A stretch of 64,000 bases of DNA, taken from positions 62,001-126,000 of the forward strand of contig CAZNFX010000005.1 of the NCBI GenBank assembly GCA_964572845.1, in the 5' to 3' direction. Below are positions 54,309-61,847 of this stretch, one piece after another. The stretch is from Bin55 sp964572845. Its GTDB lineage: Bacteria > Pseudomonadota > Gammaproteobacteria > Pseudomonadales > Azotimanducaceae. Numbering within the stretch: position 1 is the first letter of the stretch; each line of letters opens with the position of its first letter. The notes beneath the pieces were generated by a model that saw nothing but the letters and a program-made list of their open reading frames with translations, made no database searches and was not told the DNA's origin. Both the position numbers and the translations under genes were made by a program.

Positions 54309-55052
54309 TCAAAGCTTGAAATCTTCGCCTAGATAGGAGCGTCTAACCGTTGGATTCTCTAGGATCGCGTCTGTGTCGCCTTCAGCGATCACATGTCCCT
54401 CGTTCACAATATAGGCGCGGTCACACAAGTCCAAAGTGTCTCGAACGTTGTGGTCGGTAATTAGGACCCCGATGCCCTTGGATGTCAGATGCCTTACGTT
54501 GTGTTTGATATCGGCTACAGAAATTGGATCCACGCCAGCAAAGGGCTCGTCCAGCAGCATGAATTTTGGATTCGACGCCAACGATCGCGCGATTTCCAGT
54601 CGTCGACGCTCGCCACCTGAAAGTCGTTCACCCATCGTGTCCCTCACTTCCTTCAATCCGAACTCCTCGAGCAGGCCCTCGGTACGCGTGCGTTTCCCTT
54701 GGCGGCTAAGACCAGCCTGCAGCTCAACGATCGCTAGGACGTTCTTGTAGGTTGTCAGTCGGCGAAAGACGCTTGCTTCCTGTGGCAAATAACCGAGGCC
54801 ATGCCTGGCTCGGACATGCATGGGTACCTTGGTGGCGTTGAATCCGTCGATGAGTACGGTTCCAGAATCCATTCTTACAATTCCGACGATGCAGTAAAAG
54901 CAGGTAGTTTTGCCCGCACCGTTCGGACCTAGGAGGCCAACGACCTCTCCGGTGGCTACGGAAAGGGAAATGTCTTCGACGACCTTGCGCTTGCCATAGC
55001 GTTTGGACAAGTGCTCAGCGATGAGAAGGCTCGATTTCTGTGGCGAATTCAT
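54309..55052 (-). CDS. lptB: LPS export ATP-binding protein LptB
   Basis: Cytoplasmic ATPase powering lipopolysaccharide extraction with LptFG. Walker A GPNGAGKTTCFYCIVG, Q-loop LPQEASVFRRLT, signature LSGGERRRLEIARSL and Walker B FMLLDEPFAGVDP are all intact. 247 residues. It lies 20 bases after lptA and directly before rpoN. Confidence 0.97.
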   Translation of the reverse strand: MNSPQKSSLLIAEHLSKRYGKRKVVEDISLSVATGEVVGLLGPNGAGKTTCFYCIVGIVRMDSGTVLIDGFNATKVPMHVRARHGLGYLPQEASVFRRLTTYKNVLAIVELQAGLSRQGKRTRTEGLLEEFGLKEVRDTMGERLSGGERRRLEIARSLASNPKFMLLDEPFAGVDPISVADIKHNVRHLTSKGIGVLITDHNVRDTLDLCDRAYIVNEGHVIAEGDTDAILENPTVRRSYLGEDFKL

Positions 55053-55072
55053 AAAGGAAACCGAGTCCCGCG

Positions 55073-55648
55073 CTAGTCGTTCTTGGCTTCCTCTGAGGAA
55101 CCAATGTCGAGTATCGTGATTTCGACCTGCTTGTTGGGGCTAGTCGACTTCGCTTCGAATTGGTTGCTTTGCAGATCGAAACGGATGATGTCGCCGACAA
55201 TCGAAATCTCGTCGCTTTGAATTTCTGCATTACCGCGAAACTCAATCAAGTTGTCATCCAGCCTGTAAACGAGCATTGTCGCAGCTCCATTGAGCATTTG
55301 AGCTTCAGATCCCTCCCCTACTTGGAACTTAAATCTGATGGGAGAACCCGTAGCCTCGAAACTGTCGAATTTTCCGTTTTCTGTCTGCAGAACGAGTCTG
55401 TCTGCATCAAGTTCCATGGGGCCCTGCCGTAGCTCGACGTTGCCAGATGCTTCAGCCCCTCCATCGAGCGTACCTCGAACGTCATCTGCCGATATGATCA
55501 AGGGTTTTTGGACGTCCTCCTTGTCGGCATTGGTGTGGAGGCAGATCCCGACCAGTAAGACACACAAGAGTCGTTGTAGAAGATGCCTAATCGGTTGAGT
55601 AGACGACTTGAACTCGCTGCTCAGAAGTGCTTGACAGTTGAAACTCAT
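55073..55648 (-). CDS. lptA: LPS transport periplasmic protein LptA
   Basis: Periplasmic bridge protein carrying LPS between membranes. Up to 191 residues; ATG at 55648 overlaps lptC by 62 bases and precedes a signal-like segment (HLLQRLLCVLLVGICLHTNA), so the exact start is uncertain. The OstA-type fold is seen in LIISADDVRGTLDGGAEASG, QGPMELDADRLVLQ and EISIVGDIIRFDL. Placement between lptC and lptB is classical. Confidence 0.9.
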   Translation of the reverse strand: MSFNCQALLSSEFKSSTQPIRHLLQRLLCVLLVGICLHTNADKEDVQKPLIISADDVRGTLDGGAEASGNVELRQGPMELDADRLVLQTENGKFDSFEATGSPIRFKFQVGEGSEAQMLNGAATMLVYRLDDNLIEFRGNAEIQSDEISIVGDIIRFDLQSNQFEAKSTSPNKQVEITILDIGSSEEAKND

Positions 55649-56171
55649 TGGTATCTAGGTCAATTTCAAACGTCGGTGCTGTAAAAGTAGCAGATTCGTT
55701 CGTGATAGTAACAGGACGGTCGCTGCTAAGTTTGCGTTGATGTGGAAACAAGACAAGGTCGCTACCGACAAGCGCGAGGCGTATAGCTTCCGCATCTCGT
55801 GAGATCACTTCTACTTCACCCAATAGATCTATTCGTTGCTGTTCCTCATTCGACGTAGCACCGTTGACGGAGTGCAGAATCCCTTCCGATGCAGTTAATT
55901 CCCATTCGGTGATGGTGCCTGTAAACACTTCCACGCGAATGTCCTGAAGTACGACGGACTGGTCCAGGGTGGAGTGCTCTACTGAGGACGCTGTGGCTTT
56001 GTAGGCTAGCGAACCATCAGCAGCATATTCCAGAAATTCCGCGGATTGGATGTAAAGATTGGGTTCCTCACTCAAGTCCTGTGATGTTGTCGGCGCTTGG
56101 TTCTGGTTGGTTACTAGAAGCAGCCACAAAACCACTCCCCCCGCGACGGCAAGACTTATCCCAAGAATCAA
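55587..56171 (-). CDS. lptC: LPS export protein LptC
   Basis: Bitopic inner-membrane protein handing LPS from LptFG to LptA. Apparent TTG start at 56171; an in-frame stop lies only seven codons upstream, so the start is confined to this TTG or a nearby CTG. An N-terminal helix (ILGISLAVAGGVVLWLLLVT) leads into the beta-jellyroll domain with NLYIQSAEFLEYAADGSLAY and SDRPVTITNESATFTAPTFE. 194 residues. Confidence 0.88.
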   Translation of the reverse strand: MILGISLAVAGGVVLWLLLVTNQNQAPTTSQDLSEEPNLYIQSAEFLEYAADGSLAYKATASSVEHSTLDQSVVLQDIRVEVFTGTITEWELTASEGILHSVNGATSNEEQQRIDLLGEVEVISRDAEAIRLALVGSDLVLFPHQRKLSSDRPVTITNESATFTAPTFEIDLDTNEFQLSSTSEQRVQVVYSTD

Positions 56172-56179
56172 CCAGCGTT

Positions 56180-56695
56180 TCAGTGTTCTCTACCTTCAAG
56201 CACAAGGTCGCAAAACTCTCTAACTGCGCCTCGGCCTCCCTCTCTCTCCGTAATCAGATCTGCGATCGCTCGTGCTGGTCTTGTGGAATCGGCTACCGCA
56301 ACGGCAAACCCCACGGCATTGAAGACCGGTATGTCGGGCACATCGTCTCCTACGTGTGCGACTTGATCCAAGCTCAATCCCTTGCGAGCGCAATACTCCT
56401 TCAAGACGATCAGCTTGTTGTCTATGCCCTGAAAAACATCCACTATATTCAACTCGCGTGCGCGAAGTTCTACAGCCGCAGATTTGCGTCCCGAAATGAT
56501 TGCCACTTCAATGCCAACTGCTTGGATGGCCTTGATTCCGTAGCCGTCATGCACATGGAACGATTGGACGGCAGTGCCCTTGGAGTCGTAGGTGATTCGG
56601 CCGTCGGTCAATACGCCATCGACGTCAAGAGTCAATGCGCGTATGGCAGAAAGTCGCGCCTGCAGGTTAGGAGCTAGCTCTCGATAGCGCATCAT
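56180..56695 (-). CDS. kdsC: 3-deoxy-D-manno-octulosonate 8-phosphate phosphatase
   Basis: HAD phosphatase producing free Kdo for LPS. Motif I is LTLDVDGVLTDG, followed by VHDGYGIKAIQAVGIEVAII with SGRKS (motif II) and AHVGDDVPDIPVF (motif IV). ATG at 56695 overlaps the yrbG stop and gives 171 residues; the frame continues to 56731 but that would lie inside yrbG. kdsD, which normally sits between yrbG and kdsC, is missing. Confidence 0.94.
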   Translation of the reverse strand: MMRYRELAPNLQARLSAIRALTLDVDGVLTDGRITYDSKGTAVQSFHVHDGYGIKAIQAVGIEVAIISGRKSAAVELRARELNIVDVFQGIDNKLIVLKEYCARKGLSLDQVAHVGDDVPDIPVFNAVGFAVAVADSTRPARAIADLITEREGGRGAVREFCDLVLEGREH

Positions 56696-57678
56696 CCATC
56701 TTGCCAGAAGACCAGCACGATGTAGCAGCAATAGGAGGCTAGTAGCACTGCACCTTCGCTTCTCGTGATGATTTTCTTTGCACCGATCCCGTTGGCGAAC
56801 AAAGCTACAAGGATGGTGAGGGCGAACATCGTTCCGAAATCTCGCCAGTATTCAATCGCTGTAATGCCTGTTCCAGTGGGCTTCATCAGCGCAGGAACGG
56901 CGAGAACGGCAAGTAGATTGAGAATGTTGGAGCCCACTATGTTTCCCACTGCAATGCCAGGGCTCTTGCGCAACGCGGCGGCCATCGTGGCAGCAAGTTC
57001 CGGCAAGCTCGTTCCTGCAGCCACAACTGTTAGTCCAATGAGCATCTCGCTAACACCCATGCTGTGGGCTAAGTGTTCTGCTGCAGTCACTATCAGTTTT
57101 GCAGAGAACACCAGCACCACCAGTCCGACTACGAGCTGTATCCATGCGCGCCGGCGCGACATACCCTCGAGGTTTTCAACTTCGCTTTCGATTTCCTCTG
57201 GGAGCTGTCCAGTGGATTGAGATTCGCGGATGAGCCGATATAGGATGAAACCGAGAAGGGCCAATAGGAGAATCCCATCGACGTAACCCACAATGAGATT
57301 TGCAAGACAGAATGCGGCTAAAAACGTTGCGAGGAGTAGGAGAGGCAGTTCGTGCCGCAAGACCCGTTGTCCAAATGGTAGTGGTACGACAAGGGCTGTG
57401 AGACCAAGCACCAAGCCGATGTTGGCTATGTTCGAACCTATGGCGTTGCCGATCGCTACATCGGGACTCTCTGTCAGTGAGTCCATGATGGCGACGAATA
57501 TTTCTGGTGCGGAAGTGCCTATGGAAACTGCCGTCAATCCAATGATCAGTTCCGATACTCTTAAGTAGTGCGCTGTGACCTTGGCACCGTCAACGAAGTA
57601 TGAAGCACTCACGACGAGCACGACGAACCCAACGGCGAGTCCGCCGATCCAAAACAGCATGCCGTCCCAAACAACCAC
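56692..57678 (-). CDS. yrbG: Calcium/sodium antiporter, YrbG family
   Basis: CaCA-superfamily exchanger, 328 residues with about ten membrane helices in two inverted halves. Each half has the alpha-repeat signature: GTSAPEIFVAIMDSL with IGNAIGSNIANIG in the first, GTSLPELAATMAAAL with VGNIVGSNILNLL in the second. It heads the yrbG-kdsC-lptCAB-rpoN run and diverges from ibaG across 123 bases. Confidence 0.93.
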   Translation of the reverse strand: MVVWDGMLFWIGGLAVGFVVLVVSASYFVDGAKVTAHYLRVSELIIGLTAVSIGTSAPEIFVAIMDSLTESPDVAIGNAIGSNIANIGLVLGLTALVVPLPFGQRVLRHELPLLLLATFLAAFCLANLIVGYVDGILLLALLGFILYRLIRESQSTGQLPEEIESEVENLEGMSRRRAWIQLVVGLVVLVFSAKLIVTAAEHLAHSMGVSEMLIGLTVVAAGTSLPELAATMAAALRKSPGIAVGNIVGSNILNLLAVLAVPALMKPTGTGITAIEYWRDFGTMFALTILVALFANGIGAKKIITRSEGAVLLASYCCYIVLVFWQDG

Positions 57679-57801
57679 ACGAATTGGATTTCGATTGTAT
57701 CAGTCGAGTTGATGACGGATGCTCTACTATGTTGAGTCGGGTTTGGGTTGCAAATTTGGGGCTCAAAACGCTGTTGTTGGAGTGGTTTTAGGTAGGTTTC
57801 G

Positions 57802-58032
57802 ATGAATTTGCAGAACGAAATTCAAGACAGATTGGCAGTGCAATTTCCTGACGCTTCAGTCAGCGTGGAGGTCGATGGCAACCACGCGCAAATTGCAATT
57901 GCGTCCAGCCAATTCGAGGGTTTGACTCCCGTGAAACGTCAGCAATTGGTCTATGGTTGCCTCAACGAACTCATACGATCTGGAGAGCTCCACGCAGTGT
58001 CAATCAAGGCCCAGACTGTGCAAGGCAGTTGA
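57802..58032 (+). CDS. ibaG: BolA-family protein IbaG
   Basis: 76-residue BolA-like protein, a partner of monothiol glutaredoxins in iron-sulphur handling. FPDASVSVEVDGNHAQIAI and FEGLTPVKRQQLVYGCLNEL fit the family. AGGTAGG lies upstream of the ATG. It precedes murA by 15 bases, the conserved yrbA-murA order. Confidence 0.9.
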   Translation: MNLQNEIQDRLAVQFPDASVSVEVDGNHAQIAIASSQFEGLTPVKRQQLVYGCLNELIRSGELHAVSIKAQTVQGS

Positions 58033-58047
58033 GAAAGAGTCTCATCT

Positions 58048-59313
58048 GTGGATAGACTTCGAGTTCGAGGCGGACGACCGCTGTATGGCACAACGCGAGC
58101 ATCGGGATCAAAGAATTCGTCGCTGCCTATTCTTGCTGCTACGCTGCTTGCCTCGGAACCCATCTGCCTAAACAACCTACCGCACCTTCGAGACATAACC
58201 ACAATGGTGGAGTTGCTGGTTGAATTAGGTGCAGATGTCAGTGTGGACGAGCGTCTTGGCGTCACTGTGGACACTAACGCTATCCGTGCTCTGCGAGCTC
58301 CGTACGATCTAGTAAGGAAAATGCGGGCTTCGTTTCTTGTACTAGGTCCATTGCTTGCTCGGTACGGTCAGGTTGAAGTGTCGTTGCCGGGCGGATGCGC
58401 AATAGGAACCCGTCCAGTAGACCAGCATCTGAAAGCGTTGGAACAAATGGGCGCCGACCTTGTTATCGAGGGCGGATACGTAAAGGCGTCATGCAACACC
58501 GGTCTGGTCGGAGCCAATATCACAATGGATCTCGTGACGGTTGGTGGAACGCAAAATGTACTGATGGCTGCGACGCTTGCAGAGGGCACTACGGTTATCG
58601 AAAACGCCGCGCGAGAACCTGAAATTGTCGAATTATCCAGCTGTCTGCGCGCAATGGGAGCCCACGTGACCGGAGACGGAACGGATACTATCGAGGTCGA
58701 GGGTTGCTCGCAACTTGGCGGTTGCACGTATCGTGTAATGTCGGATCGTATCGAAGTGGGTACCTATCTGTTAGCTGCCGCTGCAACCGGTGGACATCTC
58801 ATAGTGGAAGAGGCGTGTCCGGAAACTCTAAGTGCTGTGCTTGCGAAATTGGAGGAATTTGGCTGTCGGATCGTCGTCGATGGGTCCTCAATTGAACTGG
58901 ATGCACGCGGCAATTCACTTCGTGCGACAGATGTTCGCACCGATGTGTACCCGGGAGTTCCTACGGACCTTCAAGCACAATTTATGGCCCTCAATTGTGT
59001 TTCAGATGGCGAGGGCCGAATTACCGAGACCGTCTTCGAAAATCGATTCATGCATGTGCAGGAACTGGTGCGCTTGGGAGCCAGAATTCATTTAGAGAGC
59101 CCTACGACGGCGGTTGTAGCGGGCGTGAAGGAACTTCGTGGCGCACAAGTGATGGCCACGGACTTAAGGGCTTCGTCAAGTCTGGTCATCGGAGCCCTGG
59201 CCGCGAAAGGAACAACGACCATTAGCCGAATTTACCACATCGATAGGGGCTACGAGTGCATTGAGGAAAAGCTTCGGTGGCTCGGGGCCGACATCGAGAG
59301 GGTTCACACGTGA
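58048..59313 (+). CDS. murA: UDP-N-acetylglucosamine 1-carboxyvinyltransferase
   Basis: First committed enzyme of peptidoglycan synthesis, transferring enolpyruvate to UDP-GlcNAc. The catalytic cysteine is C117 in LPGGCAIGTRPVDQH, so the fosfomycin target residue is retained. SGSKNSSLPILAATLL and ITETVFENRFMHVQELVRLG are further hallmarks. GTG at 58048 gives 421 residues. The stop overlaps hisD (GTGA). Confidence 0.97.
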   Translation: MDRLRVRGGRPLYGTTRASGSKNSSLPILAATLLASEPICLNNLPHLRDITTMVELLVELGADVSVDERLGVTVDTNAIRALRAPYDLVRKMRASFLVLGPLLARYGQVEVSLPGGCAIGTRPVDQHLKALEQMGADLVIEGGYVKASCNTGLVGANITMDLVTVGGTQNVLMAATLAEGTTVIENAAREPEIVELSSCLRAMGAHVTGDGTDTIEVEGCSQLGGCTYRVMSDRIEVGTYLLAAAATGGHLIVEEACPETLSAVLAKLEEFGCRIVVDGSSIELDARGNSLRATDVRTDVYPGVPTDLQAQFMALNCVSDGEGRITETVFENRFMHVQELVRLGARIHLESPTTAVVAGVKELRGAQVMATDLRASSSLVIGALAAKGTTTISRIYHIDRGYECIEEKLRWLGADIERVHT

Positions 59314-60647
59314 ATGTTCGGCTTAGACGGTACGATGCTGAAGCACCTGGATTTGCAGAATCGCTGAACGAATTGCTGCGTTGGGAGGCAAGGGAAGATC
59401 CAAGGATATTGGAGAAGGTTCGGACGATTGTCGAGGAAGTCAGGACGGGTGGCGACGCTGCAGTATTGAAGTATGCCGCCAAGTTCGACAATGCCACGGC
59501 AGCCCGCCTCAGCGAGCTAAGAATTTCCAAACCTGAATTGTTGAGTGCTTGGAAACGAATCTCGCACCAGGAACGCGACGCGCTAGAGCTGGCTGCGGAA
59601 CGAATTCGGTCCTTTCATGAAGCCCAATTGGAAAAAAGCTTTGAAATCAATGACAAGTATGGAAATGTAGTAGGACAGAGAATCGCACCTTTGTCACGGG
59701 TTGGAGTGTACGTTCCTGGTGGAACGGCGGCCTACCCGTCGACAGTGCTCATGACGGTAATTCCCGCGAAAGTTGCTAACGTGGAGACCATTATTGTGTC
59801 CATGCCGACTAAGAGTGAAGAAAGTGATGACTTGGTGTTGGCATCTCTCCATCTTGCCAATCCAAACGAAATTCTTTGCATTGGCGGAGCACATGCGATC
59901 GCCGCGTTGGCATACGGCACTGAGTCGATACCTGCAGTAGACAAGATTGTCGGTCCAGGAGGAGCGTGGGTGTCAGCAGCCAAGAAGCTAGTGTTTGGAC
60001 CCGTAGGCATTGATTCACTAGCAGGCCCCAGTGAAGTGCTGGTGATTGCGGATGGTACCGTTGCTGCACGTTGGGTCGCCTTGGATCTCATGTCACAAGC
60101 TGAGCATGACGTCTCAGCTCAAGCAATTCTGATCTGTCAGTCCGAGTCTTTCTTGGCAAGTGTGGAACGGGAGATTGATGAACTGCTGAGTGAACAGCCA
60201 AGGAACGAAATCATCACCGAATCCTTTCGCCGCCGCGGTGCGGCCATTCTTGTGTCGACTCTCGATCAGGCAGTGGAGATCGCCAATCGCATCGCTCCTG
60301 AACACTTGCAACTGGCTATAGCCAATCCTCGCAACATTCTTGCAAAAGTCAAGAATGCGGGAGCGGTATTTTTGGGTGCGACGAGCTCAGAAGTGCTTGG
60401 TGATTATGTTGCTGGACCAAGCCATGTGTTGCCAACTTTTGGTACCTCAAGGTATGCGTCGCCACTGGGAGCGTACGACTTTGTCAAGCGCACTTCAATT
60501 GTGGAAATGCAGCCTGGAGGCGTTGATGAACTAAGCAAAGCGGCTTCGGTCTTGGCGGAAGGCGAAGGTCTGCACGCTCACGCTGCTGCGGCACGAGCTC
60601 GAATTCCAGCCCTAGATCACAATCGTAAACCTGTGGCGAAGACGTAG
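59310..60647 (+). CDS. hisD: Histidinol dehydrogenase
   Basis: Zinc enzyme for the last two oxidations of histidine synthesis. GTG at 59310 overlaps the murA stop and gives about 445 residues. Signatures are PLSRVGVYVPGGTAAYPSTV, IVGPGGAWVSAAKKLVFG, DSLAGPSEVLVIADG, SQAEHD and AGPSHVLPTFGTSRYASPLG. hisG, which commonly lies between murA and hisD, is absent, and no hisC follows. Confidence 0.96.
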   Translation: MNVRLRRYDAEAPGFAESLNELLRWEAREDPRILEKVRTIVEEVRTGGDAAVLKYAAKFDNATAARLSELRISKPELLSAWKRISHQERDALELAAERIRSFHEAQLEKSFEINDKYGNVVGQRIAPLSRVGVYVPGGTAAYPSTVLMTVIPAKVANVETIIVSMPTKSEESDDLVLASLHLANPNEILCIGGAHAIAALAYGTESIPAVDKIVGPGGAWVSAAKKLVFGPVGIDSLAGPSEVLVIADGTVAARWVALDLMSQAEHDVSAQAILICQSESFLASVEREIDELLSEQPRNEIITESFRRRGAAILVSTLDQAVEIANRIAPEHLQLAIANPRNILAKVKNAGAVFLGATSSEVLGDYVAGPSHVLPTFGTSRYASPLGAYDFVKRTSIVEMQPGGVDELSKAASVLAEGEGLHAHAAAARARIPALDHNRKPVAKT

Positions 60648-60677
60648 TACGGGCAATTCGGCTCGTCGGGCTTGCTC

Positions 60678-61721
60678 ATGAAATTGGATCCCCAACAACT
60701 CGAGGTTACACGCCACTTTTTCTTGTTGACACGTCAAATCCAAAGATCGCAAGAGCATGTTGGTCCCGTCAAACGAATGCTTCGCTTCATTACTAGAGAC
60801 AACGGGATTCCGAAGGGTTTGTACGTCTGGGGTGGTGTAGGGCGTGGAAAGTCCATGCTAATGGACGAGTTTTTTGAAAGTCTAGCAACTCCCCGCAAGC
60901 AACGCTCCCACTTTCACGGTTTTATGCGGGATGTTCACGCAGGTCTCAAGAAAAACTCCGGCCAGCCGGATCCACTGCGTGAAGTAGCAGAGCAATTGGC
61001 AAGAGAGGTCCGGGTCCTTTGTTTGGACGAGTTCTTTGTTTCCGACATCGGCGATGCGATGATTTTGGGAGAGCTGCTGCGTTGGCTTGTGGAGTTTCGT
61101 GTCGTATTGGTGGCGACCTCGAATATAGAACCAAACCGACTCTATGAAAACGGTTTGCAAAGGCGCAGGTTCCTTCCAGCGATCGAGTTGATAGAGACTC
61201 GTATGCGGGTAGTTTTCCTTGGTGGCGAAACCGACTATCGGTTGAAAGCGCTCCAAGATCGAGATCTCTACCGAATTGGTACGCACGCAGACAAGGAACT
61301 GTTGGACAACGACATCGAGGAATTGATTGGTCCTTCCAGGCTATACAACAGCTCGCTTCGGGTCAATGAGCGAACGATTGCTACGCTGTTTCGCAGCGAT
61401 GGCGTAGTGGCGTTTCAATTCCAGGAAATTTGCGGTGGACCCAGAAGTGCTTTGGACTATATCGAAATCGCCCGTACCCACCACACGGTTGTGATTTATG
61501 ACATTCCCGAATTGAATTCTCAATTGGACAATTCGGCTCGTAGGTTTATTTCATTGATCGACGTCCTGTACGACCGCAACGTGAATTTGGTCTTGCATGC
61601 GGCGCAACCAGTGCTCGAACTGTACTCGGGCGAACGTCACCAGCTTGAATTCGAACGAACAAGGAGTCGGATCGCTGAAATGAGCTCCACGGCATATCTT
61701 TCCAAGCCGCATCTCGCGTAA
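60678..61721 (+). CDS. zapE: Cell division protein ZapE (AFG1-like ATPase)
   Basis: ATPase linked to Z-ring constriction under stress. ATG at 60678 is chosen; a TTG two codons upstream is possible. Walker A is GGVGRGKSMLMDEFF, followed by RSHFHGFMRDVHAGLK, Walker B VLCLDEFFVSDIGDAMIL and VATSNIEPNRLYENGLQRRR. 347 residues. It follows hisD by 30 bases on the same strand and may share its transcript. Confidence 0.94.
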   Translation: MKLDPQQLEVTRHFFLLTRQIQRSQEHVGPVKRMLRFITRDNGIPKGLYVWGGVGRGKSMLMDEFFESLATPRKQRSHFHGFMRDVHAGLKKNSGQPDPLREVAEQLAREVRVLCLDEFFVSDIGDAMILGELLRWLVEFRVVLVATSNIEPNRLYENGLQRRRFLPAIELIETRMRVVFLGGETDYRLKALQDRDLYRIGTHADKELLDNDIEELIGPSRLYNSSLRVNERTIATLFRSDGVVAFQFQEICGGPRSALDYIEIARTHHTVVIYDIPELNSQLDNSARRFISLIDVLYDRNVNLVLHAAQPVLELYSGERHQLEFERTRSRIAEMSSTAYLSKPHLA

Positions 61722-61847
61722 CCCATGATCATGATTATTTGAATGCGGATCGAATCACCTGGAGTATTCTGTGTGCAAACTTCACGGGTCGAGCACAATC
61801 TGATCCAGTCGTTGTGGACGTGAGTTCTCTTGAAAGGTAAAAACGAA

